This document shows, piece by piece, positions 1 through 7,239 of a stretch of DNA of 34,808 nucleotides (positions within the stretch are counted from its first letter, which is position 1; each line of letters opens with the position of its first letter). The notes under the pieces are model-generated. The model saw only the letters and a list, made by a program, of their open reading frames with translations. It was not told the DNA's origin and did not search any database. The DNA lies in contig PMBG01000168.1 of NCBI GenBank assembly GCA_003153755.1, positions 5,805-40,612 on the forward strand. The letters are read 5' to 3'. The stretch comes from Chloroflexota bacterium (lineage in GTDB: Bacteria > Chloroflexota > Limnocylindria > Limnocylindrales > CSP1-4). The position numbers were made by a program, and so were the translations under genes.

Positions 1-560
1 GCCAGGAAGAGCTGAAGCTGATGCTCGGCCTGACGCGACCCAAGTACTTCATACCGATCCACGGCGAGTTCCGGATGCTGGTGCAGCACGGCAGGCTCGC
101 GGTAGAGACGGGCGTGGAGCCGGAGAACGTGTTCATCATCGAGAACGGCCAGCCCATCGAGTTCTTCGCCGATGGCAGCGCCCGTCGCGGCGGCCCGGTG
201 ACTTCAGGCTACGTGCTCGTGGATGGCCTTTCGGTCGGCGGAGTAGGGGAGGTCGTTCTTCGCGACCGACGTGCCCTTGCCAGCGACGGAATGTTCATCG
301 TGGTGGTAACCGTCGACAAACAGTCGGGCAAGGTCGTCGCCAAGCCGGAGATCGTGACGCGCGGCTTTGTCCATGGAAACGAGCGGGACCCGCTGATGGA
401 AGGTGCCGTGGAGCACATCATGGCGGCCGTGGAGAGCCCCGGTGATCGTACGAGTGAGGTAGGGCTGCTCAAGAGCCAGATCAAGGACTCCGTGTCGCGC
501 TATCTCTACGAGCAGACTCGTCGCCGGCCCCTTGTGTTCCCCGTCGTGGTGGAGGTGTAG
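1..560 (+). CDS. rnj: Ribonuclease J, C-terminal part (5' end outside window)
   Basis: Metallo-beta-lactamase/beta-CASP ribonuclease that acts in mRNA turnover and rRNA maturation. The frame is open from position 3, where the residues QEELKLM precede the first ATG, so the gene begins upstream of the window. The stretch TRPKYFIPIHGEFRML is the late beta-CASP histidine motif typical of RNase J. The following 150 or so residues match the RNase J C-terminal domain in size and layout: VLVDGLSVGGVGEVVLRDR, then MFIVVVTVDKQSGKVV, then a basic end at LYEQTRRRPLVFPVVVEV. The TAG stop directly touches the ATG of ftsK, and GGAGG just before that stop probably serves ftsK. This is the first visible gene of a five-gene run on the same strand. 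The family call is firm; which RNase J paralogue it is cannot be told. Confidence 0.93.
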   Translation, partial: QEELKLMLGLTRPKYFIPIHGEFRMLVQHGRLAVETGVEPENVFIIENGQPIEFFADGSARRGGPVTSGYVLVDGLSVGGVGEVVLRDRRALASDGMFIVVVTVDKQSGKVVAKPEIVTRGFVHGNERDPLMEGAVEHIMAAVESPGDRTSEVGLLKSQIKDSVSRYLYEQTRRRPLVFPVVVEV

Positions 561-3002
561 ATGCCCGCGCGAGCCTCTTCCACCCGGACGAGCCGATCGG
601 CGCCTGCGCCGCGCCGGCGTCAGCCCGCACGCACCTGGAACATCTCCGGCGAGATCGTCCGCCTGCTGATCGGTCTCGGAATGCTCCTGTTCGGCGTCAC
701 GCTGCTCATCGGGCTGCTGATCCCGAAGGGCCAGCTGACGGACCTGGAGCGCAACGCCGTCGCCCCGTGGTTCGGCAGTACCAGATGGATCCTGGCCTTC
801 GGCCTGGTGGCGTTGGGCTACTACCTGGAACGGGCCCGTGGCGAGAAGTGGGACTGGGAGCTGGCGCTGTTGGGGAGTGGCGTATCGCTCGTTTCGCTTA
901 CCGGCGTCATGGGGGTGCTCTTTGCGCCCGGCACGCGCCCCTCGGGTGGGATCATCGGCCGCGCCATCTCCGACTTCCTGGCGCCCCTCATCACTGCGCC
1001 CGGTGCAGGCATATTCCTGACGATCCTGATGGTGTCCGGGCTCCTGCTGGCGCTGGACATGTCACTGCCTGCCGTCATGGCTCCGGTGGGCCGCCTGATG
1101 TGGCGGGCGATCGATCATCTATTCCGGCCCGCCCCTGAGGTAGCTGCCGCTCCGGCTGCCACGACAGGCACGGCCACCGCCATCGCCACCGGCGTCGCCC
1201 GGGCAGATAGATCCGCGACCCGGCCGGACAAGGCCGAACCTGAAGCAGCGGCAACGGCCGCACCCGCGCGGGGACGTTTCGGCGAAGACCGAGTGTCCAC
1301 GATTCCGGTTGCGATCCCCAGCGTCGGCGTGATCTCCTCGACGTTCGCCCCGCCTGCAACTCCTGGGAGTACTCGCGAGGCGGCCGCGGCGCGTGGGGAC
1401 GCGAGAGCATCCGGCGACGGCCTCAAGGAGCCGCTCTCGGTTCGGGACGGCGCACCGATCCGGGGTGGGCGTCCCCCTGCCGACGCCCCGGCCCAATCCA
1501 AGCTCGGCCCCATGGAGCTCGGCACAACCGCGGTGGCAACGGCGCTGAAGACGATGCCGGAGTACCACCTCCCGCCGCTGGCCCTCCTGGATGACATCGC
1601 GCCGCCAAAGATCGGCGACAACCCCATGGATCACGAGCGCAATGCCGCGATCATGGAAGCTAAGCTCGCGAGCTTCAATATCCCGGCGCGAGTGGTCACC
1701 TGGAACGCCGGTCCCGTCGTCACTCAATACGAAGTGGAGCCCGCACCGGAGATCAAGGTCAGCCGGATCGAAGGTCTTGCCGACGATCTGGCGATGGCCC
1801 TGGCTGCTCGCACGATCCGGATCGAGGCGCCGATACCGGGCAAGAGCGTCGTGGGCATCGAGATCCCCAACAAGGATTTCAACATCGTCGCCTTGCGGCG
1901 GATCCTGGAGGAAGTGGACTTCCGGGCAGCCTCCAAGCTGACGTTCGCCCTGGGCCGCGATGTGGCAGGGCATGCGCGTGCCGCAGACCTCGCCAAGATG
2001 CCCCACATGCTGATAGCGGGCGCAACCGGCTCGGGCAAGAGCGTCATGGTGAACGCCCTGATCAGCAGCCTCCTCTGCAACGCCACCCCCAACGAAGTCC
2101 GGCTTATCCTGATGGACCTGAAGCGGGTGGAGCTTTCGGCTTACAACGGCCTACCACACCTGATGGTCCCGGTGATCACCGAGCCGGACCGCGCCAAGGC
2201 GGCACTCAAGTGGGCCGTCGTGGAGATGGAGAACAGGTACCGCCGTTTCGCCGGGGCGAACGCGCGAAACCTCGCCGGCTACAACGAGACGCGCGCCGAC
2301 CCGGCCGACAAGATTCCGTACCTCGTGATCATCATCGACGAGCTCGCCGACCTGATGATGCGAGAGGGGAAGAATGTCGAGGACCCCATCGTCCGGCTTG
2401 CCCAGAAGGCCCGGGCGACGGGCATTCACATGGTTCTCGCCACACAACGGCCGTCCGTGAACGTCGTTACCGGCCTGATCAAGGCGAACTTCCCGAGCCG
2501 TATCGCGTTCGCGATGGCATCCCAGATCGACTCACGAACCATCCTGGATATGCCCGGCGCCGAGGATCTGATCGGCCGCGGCGACATGCTGTTTCAGCCC
2601 GCCGACCTTCCGCGGCCTATACGACTCCAGGGCGTCTACGTTTCGGACAAGGAGATCGGGAACGTCTGCGAGCATTGGCGGGCCGAGGCAGAGCCCCACT
2701 ACGACATGGGCATCATCGAAACCGGCGAGGAGCCGGAAGGTGGCCGTGAGGAGATCTCCGACGACGATGCCGACCGTCTCCTTCTCGATGCCGTCGGCGT
2801 CATCCAGGAGTACGATCGCGCATCTGCGTCGCTGCTACAGCGGCGCCTCAAGATCGGCTACGCGCGTGCGGCTCGAATCATCGACCAGCTGGAAGCTCGG
2901 GGGTACATCGGCCCGTTCGATGGATCGAACGCCAGACAAGTACTGATACGCGATAGTGCGCCGTCCAGCCCGAACCCCGGGTACGGCGAGGATGAGGCAT
3001 GA
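561..3002 (+). CDS. ftsK: DNA translocase FtsK/SpoIIIE
   Basis: ATP-driven double-stranded DNA pump that clears chromosome termini through the closing septum. The 813 residues begin with a basic tail and about four membrane segments (roughly residues 28-190). An Ala/Pro-rich linker follows (about 190-330), then the motor domain. Walker A is GATGSGKS at 487-494 and Walker B is LVIIIDELAD near 588-597. The C-terminal winged-helix gamma domain, which reads polarity sequences in this family, is seen in LLLDAVGVIQEYDRASASLLQRR and in RIIDQLEARGYIGP (about 730-785). The start is the ATG abutting the RNase J stop, with GGAGG 5 nt upstream. The stop overlaps the next gene by 4 nt (ATGA). Size and domain order are normal for the family. 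Confidence 0.96.
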   Translation: MPARASSTRTSRSAPAPRRRQPARTWNISGEIVRLLIGLGMLLFGVTLLIGLLIPKGQLTDLERNAVAPWFGSTRWILAFGLVALGYYLERARGEKWDWELALLGSGVSLVSLTGVMGVLFAPGTRPSGGIIGRAISDFLAPLITAPGAGIFLTILMVSGLLLALDMSLPAVMAPVGRLMWRAIDHLFRPAPEVAAAPAATTGTATAIATGVARADRSATRPDKAEPEAAATAAPARGRFGEDRVSTIPVAIPSVGVISSTFAPPATPGSTREAAAARGDARASGDGLKEPLSVRDGAPIRGGRPPADAPAQSKLGPMELGTTAVATALKTMPEYHLPPLALLDDIAPPKIGDNPMDHERNAAIMEAKLASFNIPARVVTWNAGPVVTQYEVEPAPEIKVSRIEGLADDLAMALAARTIRIEAPIPGKSVVGIEIPNKDFNIVALRRILEEVDFRAASKLTFALGRDVAGHARAADLAKMPHMLIAGATGSGKSVMVNALISSLLCNATPNEVRLILMDLKRVELSAYNGLPHLMVPVITEPDRAKAALKWAVVEMENRYRRFAGANARNLAGYNETRADPADKIPYLVIIIDELADLMMREGKNVEDPIVRLAQKARATGIHMVLATQRPSVNVVTGLIKANFPSRIAFAMASQIDSRTILDMPGAEDLIGRGDMLFQPADLPRPIRLQGVYVSDKEIGNVCEHWRAEAEPHYDMGIIETGEEPEGGREEISDDDADRLLLDAVGVIQEYDRASASLLQRRLKIGYARAARIIDQLEARGYIGPFDGSNARQVLIRDSAPSSPNPGYGEDEA

Positions 3003-4465
3003 CCAGCAGCTTTTCCTCTCGACGACCACCGCGCCGAGTGATCGGCCGCAAGGGATACGCCGGCGCGACGTCCGCGTCCGGCCGATCCGGTGTGGGGGAT
3101 AGACTCCGCGAGGCCAGAGAGGCCAGGGGCCTCGATATATACCGCGTGGAGCGAGATACCAAGATCCGCGTCAAATACCTGTCGGCGCTCGAGGACGGTG
3201 AGTTCACCGAGTTGCCGGGCGACGTATACACGCGCGGTTTCCTGCGCAACTACGCCTCATACCTTGGCCTCGACGCGGACCAGATCGAAGAGGCGTGGCA
3301 CGAAGAGGCAGGCAGCCGGCCCGCGCGTCAGGCGCTGGTCGTCGGGCCGCAGCCCATCGCGATCCCGAGTCGCGGGTTCGTGTTGCAGCGGAGCCACTTC
3401 GCCCTGCTGGGCGTGCTCGTCGTCGTAGCCATCGTGGTCGCCTACTTCGGCTTCCAGATGACCCGCTTCCTGTCGTATCCGACCCTCGGTGTGACAACCC
3501 CCAACGCGCTGAACATCGATGTGCCGGCGAACACGACGGGATACACGCTCAACGGCACAGCGACAGCCGGATCTACGGTCGAGATAGACCAGGACGCCAG
3601 CGCCCTGCAGACCGTGGTTGCGGATGACGCCGGGCACTGGTCGCGGCTCGTGACACTCCACCCGGGCTCCAACCAGTTCAACGTCACGGCCCGCAATCTC
3701 GATACCAACCACGCGAGCAAGGTGACTCAGATCATCATCAGAGTCCCTGAGGTGACACCCACGCCGCCCACGCCGGTGGTTGGCGTGACCACTCCCACGA
3801 ACGGGACCATTTCCAAGAACGGCAAGGTAACCGTCACCGGCACCAGCAGGATGGTGGCGACCGTGACGCTCACGGCCGTGTATCTCGGTGCGCCGCCGCC
3901 GGGCGGGGCCACCGTACCGCCGCCTGCCACGGCCGGCTCGCCAAGCCCGATTGCGTCAGGTTCACCGGGCGCGTCCGCTTCGCCTTCTCCCGTTGCGTCG
4001 AAGGTCGTCGTCGGACCAAGTCCTTCGGCGGGCCCCTCGCCGGTTTCGGTTCACCCGAACACCGACGGAAGCTATTCGTTGCCGATCACGCTTGGGCCCG
4101 GCAGCTGGCAGCTGAATGTCGTTGGCACGGCCGCCACTACGGGTCGTCAGACGGCGACGGCTTCGGTGACCGTCTCGGTGCCGTACACCGGCGTAACGGT
4201 CACCGTCAAGATCCAGGGCACAGGTTCGGGGGCTTCGGTCGCGCTCTGGCAAGACGGCGTTTCGATCGGCGGCGGCATACGGCCCGATGGCTGGGAAGTG
4301 ACTCTCGTTGCCGCGAGATCCGTATGCATCTACACGCCACGGGCGAACAACACCTTCATCACGATCAACGGACTCGACAACGGGACGGTTGGTCGCTTCG
4401 GCGGGACGCATCTCTACATCGACATCGCGGGTCCCAAGAACGTCGCCAGTTGCCCGGGGGGCTGA
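2999..4465 (+). CDS. RodZ-like membrane HTH protein with Ig-like region and DUF4115-type C-terminus
   Basis: A 488-residue, probably bitopic membrane protein. Residues about 31-101 form a Cro/RodZ-type helix-turn-helix (GDRLREAREARGLDIYRVE, then ALEDGEF and YTRGFLRNYASYLGLD). One transmembrane helix lies at about 134-151. The outside part holds an Ig-like/glucodextranase-B-like region (TLNGTATAGSTVEID), a second such segment, a Pro/Ser/Gly-rich linker (about 300-350) and a DUF4115-like end (VALWQDGVSIGGGIRPDGWEV). Known RodZ proteins link the MreB cytoskeleton to wall growth; that role is inferred here from domain order and from the ftsK, pncC and murC-like neighbours. The ATG overlaps the ftsK stop, suggesting translational coupling. 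The protein is longer than typical RodZ because of the Ig-like insert. Confidence 0.85.
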   Translation: MTSSFSSRRPPRRVIGRKGYAGATSASGRSGVGDRLREAREARGLDIYRVERDTKIRVKYLSALEDGEFTELPGDVYTRGFLRNYASYLGLDADQIEEAWHEEAGSRPARQALVVGPQPIAIPSRGFVLQRSHFALLGVLVVVAIVVAYFGFQMTRFLSYPTLGVTTPNALNIDVPANTTGYTLNGTATAGSTVEIDQDASALQTVVADDAGHWSRLVTLHPGSNQFNVTARNLDTNHASKVTQIIIRVPEVTPTPPTPVVGVTTPTNGTISKNGKVTVTGTSRMVATVTLTAVYLGAPPPGGATVPPPATAGSPSPIASGSPGASASPSPVASKVVVGPSPSAGPSPVSVHPNTDGSYSLPITLGPGSWQLNVVGTAATTGRQTATASVTVSVPYTGVTVTVKIQGTGSGASVALWQDGVSIGGGIRPDGWEVTLVAARSVCIYTPRANNTFITINGLDNGTVGRFGGTHLYIDIAGPKNVASCPGG

Positions 4466-5005
4466 GTGGGTAGCGAGCCCGAACTTCGACTGATTGAACG
4501 CCTGCAGGCCCTATGCCTGGATCGCGGGGTATCGGTCGCCGTCGCTGAGTCGTGCACCGGTGGCCTGGTCGCAAAACTCATCACGGACCTGGCGGGGTCC
4601 AGCTCGTACTTTCGAGGCGGCGTCGTCTCGTATGCGAACGACGTAAAGGTGGAGTTGTTGGGTGTTCCGTCGGATCTGCTCGAGGCTCACGGCGCAGTCA
4701 GTGCTCAGGTCGCCCGTGCAATGGCGTCCGAAGTCCGCCTTCGCCTGCGCGCCGACTTGGGCGCCTCGGTGACCGGCGTGGCCGGACCGGGCGGCGGGAC
4801 TGCGGCGAAGCCGATCGGCCTCACCTACGTTGCCGTGTCCGGCCGGGACGGTGAGGAAGTCCGGCGATTCCTCTGGAACGGCGATCGTGACTTCAACCGC
4901 CACGCGAGCGCTCAGGCGCTTGTCGAGCTGCTCCTGAGCCGGCTCGAGTCTCCTATGACGGCAACCGCCGACGCGGCTTCCGGCGAGCCCGGCGAGGCTA
5001 CGTGA
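4466..5005 (+). CDS. pncC: Nicotinamide-nucleotide amidohydrolase, PncC/CinA C-terminal family
   Basis: Deamidates NMN to nicotinate mononucleotide in NAD repair and salvage. The 179 residues consist of the stand-alone CinA C-terminal domain. Visible motifs are VAESCTGGLVAKLI (about 26-39), FRGGVVSYANDVKVELLGV (about 49-67) and SVTGVAGPGGGTAAKPIGLTYVAVS (about 106-130). Ser29 in the AESCTGG motif and the Tyr/Lys of SYANDVK are the expected catalytic residues. The N-terminal COG1058 molybdopterin-like domain of full CinA is absent, as in E. coli PncC. It starts at GTG directly after the upstream stop and its own stop overlaps the next GTG by 4 nt, so it sits inside the operon. The NAPRT gene at 9178-10659 belongs to the same NAD salvage theme but is on the other strand. 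Confidence 0.93.
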   Translation: MGSEPELRLIERLQALCLDRGVSVAVAESCTGGLVAKLITDLAGSSSYFRGGVVSYANDVKVELLGVPSDLLEAHGAVSAQVARAMASEVRLRLRADLGASVTGVAGPGGGTAAKPIGLTYVAVSGRDGEEVRRFLWNGDRDFNRHASAQALVELLLSRLESPMTATADAASGEPGEAT

Positions 5006-6570
5006 CCGACGTGCGAGGCGCGGCGTCGGTTGGCAGCGGACTTGCGCCCGTCCGGGATGCCAGACGGATAAGCGAGGGTGAGGCGATCCACGTGGTGGGG
5101 GCCGCCGGCGCCGGCGCCAGCGCGGCCGCATTGCTCGCCGCTGAGGCCGGAGCGCTGGTCACGGGGTGCGATGCGGGCGGTCCGTCTCCGTACAGCCCGG
5201 CAGTCGAGGCCGCTGGGATAGCCCTGGACTGGGCGCACTCGGCTTCGCACGTTACGAGAGCCCCTCGACCAGAGCGTCTCGCCGTGACCAAGGCACTAAC
5301 CGCCGTGGCTCCGAACCACCCGGAGCTCGAGGCCGCGCGCGCCGCCGGCATTCCTGTCGAGCCCTGGCAGCAGGTCATCGCCGATGCCGCGGTGGACAGG
5401 CGGCTCGTGGCCGTCGCGGGCACTCACGGCAAGAGCACGACGGCCGGATGGCTCGTACACGTGCTGGTAACCGCCGGCGCGGACCCGTCGGCGTTCGTTG
5501 GAGCGCTGCTCCCAGGCGCAATGACCGGTGGATTGCCGTCGACGGCGCGGCGAGGCGCCGGGCAGGCGTTCGTCGTTGAAGCCGACGAGTACGCGGGCAA
5601 TTTCGACCCGTACCGTCCGGAGGTGACGGTGCTCACCTCTGCCGAGTGGGATCACCCCGACGTGTTCGCCGATCGTGCGGCGGTCGTGGACTGCTTCGCG
5701 GCGTGGTTGAGGCGCAACGGCGGTCGGCAGCCGGTCCTGATCGCCAACGTGGCGGATCCGGGAGTGACCGCCGTGCTGGAGCAGCTTCGCGATTGGCACG
5801 GTCTTGTGATCGGTACCTGGCTCCTGGACGGTGCTTCAAGGCCGCAGGACCGCCGTGCGGCCGAGATCAGGGAACGCTTTGCGACGGCCGCGGGCCCGGC
5901 TCAGGCACTCATCGGGCGCGTGACCTCCGCCGGACCGGAAGGCACGGCTCTGGAGATCACGGGGTCCATCCGCGGATTGCGAGGCAGCGCCCTGGAGTTG
6001 CGCCTTCGCCTCGCAGGCCGCCACAACGCGGCGAACGCGCTGGGAGTGGCCGGGGCGGCTCTCGCGCTTGGCCTGGATCCACGTTCGGTCGCCGGCGGGC
6101 TTGCGGGGTTCGGCGGCGTCGGCCGGCGTCTCGAGCGGAAGGGCGAAGGCAAGGGAGTCGTCGTTTACGACGACTACGGCCACCATCCCACGGCCATTCG
6201 TGAGACTCTCGCGGCGATACGACAGCTGGAACCCGGCCGACGTGTTTGGGCGGTCTACGAGCCGCTTACCTACCACCGGACGGCGGCCATGCTCGCCGAG
6301 TTCGCGGAGGTTCTCGCAACGGCCGACGCGGTGGCAATCGCCGATATCTGGGCAAGTCGCGATCCGGACACGACAATAACCTCGGCCGCGGCACTGGCAG
6401 AGGCAACCGGCAGGCTCAGGCCTGGACTTGTGTCGGAAGCGCCCGGGTCTGTGGAGGCAACCGCGGCATGGCTGGCCGGAGCGGTGCGTACAGGTGATGC
6501 GGTGCTCGTGATGGGAGGCGGCAAGAGTTATCGAATTGCCGAACTCCTCGTGGAGGCGCTGAACCGTTGA
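5002..6570 (+). CDS. murC: Mur ligase, UDP-N-acetylmuramate--L-alanine ligase (MurC)-like
   Basis: Cytoplasmic ATP-dependent ligase of peptidoglycan synthesis; MurC adds L-Ala to UDP-MurNAc. The 522 residues show a Rossmann start (HVVGAAGAGASAAALLAAEAG, about 30-50), the ATP loop GTHGKST at 140-146, EADEY near 193-197, WDHPDVF near 216, the domain-3 anchor RLAGRHNAANALG (about 336-348), and YDDYGHHPTAIRETL (about 389-403) followed by YEPLTYHRT. The last two resemble MurC (DYGHHP, QPHRYSRT). EADEYAGNF and AEWDHPDVF lean toward Mpl, so the substrate is not certain. The GTG start overlaps the pncC stop. TTGACA occurs just after this gene but lacks a convincing -10 partner. Confidence 0.85.
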   Translation: MTDVRGAASVGSGLAPVRDARRISEGEAIHVVGAAGAGASAAALLAAEAGALVTGCDAGGPSPYSPAVEAAGIALDWAHSASHVTRAPRPERLAVTKALTAVAPNHPELEAARAAGIPVEPWQQVIADAAVDRRLVAVAGTHGKSTTAGWLVHVLVTAGADPSAFVGALLPGAMTGGLPSTARRGAGQAFVVEADEYAGNFDPYRPEVTVLTSAEWDHPDVFADRAAVVDCFAAWLRRNGGRQPVLIANVADPGVTAVLEQLRDWHGLVIGTWLLDGASRPQDRRAAEIRERFATAAGPAQALIGRVTSAGPEGTALEITGSIRGLRGSALELRLRLAGRHNAANALGVAGAALALGLDPRSVAGGLAGFGGVGRRLERKGEGKGVVVYDDYGHHPTAIRETLAAIRQLEPGRRVWAVYEPLTYHRTAAMLAEFAEVLATADAVAIADIWASRDPDTTITSAAALAEATGRLRPGLVSEAPGSVEATAAWLAGAVRTGDAVLVMGGGKSYRIAELLVEALNR

Positions 6571-6603
6571 GTTGACAGCCGGCCGGGACGCCGGTGATTC
6601 GTG

Positions 6604-6632
6604 ATGACCAACCGCGCCGACTGGGGCACAAT
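6604..6632 (+). promoter_or_regulatory. Candidate promoter for yajQ
   Basis: ATGACC (6604-6609) and CACAAT (6627-6632) are separated by 17 nt and lie in the only sizeable gap of this region, between the murC-like gene and yajQ. Both hexamers match the sigma-70 consensus only partly. This would give a leader of about 65 nt before the yajQ Shine-Dalgarno site. Confidence 0.3.
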
Positions 6633-6702
6633 CTGCACATACGCTGGTGGTCCCAGGATGGCCGGGCTCGGGAAGCCATCCAACACGAAGTCAGGAGGCT
6701 GA

Positions 6703-7194
6703 ATGGCCGGAGACTCCTCATTCGACGTCGTCAGCGATTTCGACGATCAGGAACTGCGCAACGCCCTGGACCAGGTCCAGCGGGAAGTCGGGCAGCGCTA
6801 CGACCTGAAGGGCGCGACGTATGAGCTCACCGAAGGCAAGACGGAACTGGTTCTCACCACGGACGACGAATATCGAGCGAAGGTGATCCGCGAGCTGATC
6901 GAGTCGAAGGCCATTCGACGAGGTCTCTCGCTCAAGATCTTCGACTGGGGCAAGGTCGAACCGTCCGGTGGAAACAAGGTGAAGCAGACGATCACCCTTC
7001 GGCGGGGCCTCAGCGATGAACTGGCGAAGAAGCTCAGCAAGCTGATCCGCGACGAGTTCCCAAAAGTCCGATCTCAGATCCAGGGCGACGCCCTGCGCGT
7101 ATTCGCTAAGAGCCGAGACGATCTTCAGGCGGTCATCAAGCGCCTGAAGGAACTCGACGAACCTGTTGCACTCCAATTCGAGAACTACCGGTGA
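6703..7194 (+). CDS. yajQ: YajQ family nucleotide-binding protein
   Basis: Small cytoplasmic protein of the YajQ/UPF0234 family. Members bind nucleic acid or nucleotides, and some bind cyclic di-GMP and act as transcription co-regulators. The 163 residues span the whole family: SSFDVVSDFDDQELRNALDQ at the start, RYDLKGATYEL, the centre SLKIFDWGKVEPSGGN, KQTITLRRGL, and the end LKELDEPVALQFENYR. The start is fixed by AGGAGG at 6693-6698, 4 nt before the ATG. It stands apart from the upstream operon by 132 nt and probably has its own promoter. A membrane EAL phosphodiesterase at 21356-23635 shows that cyclic di-GMP turnover exists in this organism, but ligand binding by this protein is not shown by sequence. 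Confidence 0.94.
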   Translation: MAGDSSFDVVSDFDDQELRNALDQVQREVGQRYDLKGATYELTEGKTELVLTTDDEYRAKVIRELIESKAIRRGLSLKIFDWGKVEPSGGNKVKQTITLRRGLSDELAKKLSKLIRDEFPKVRSQIQGDALRVFAKSRDDLQAVIKRLKELDEPVALQFENYR

Positions 7195-7239
7195 GAACCG
7201 CCCGGTAACCCGGCGCGGGGATCCGAAGGAGTAGCGGCC

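Noticed and set aside
6572-6600. TTGACA directly after the murC-like stop as a promoter
   Set aside because: The -35 is perfect, but at 17 nt the downstream hexamer TGATTC is a poor -10; the pair at 6604-6632 is a little better placed, though also weak.
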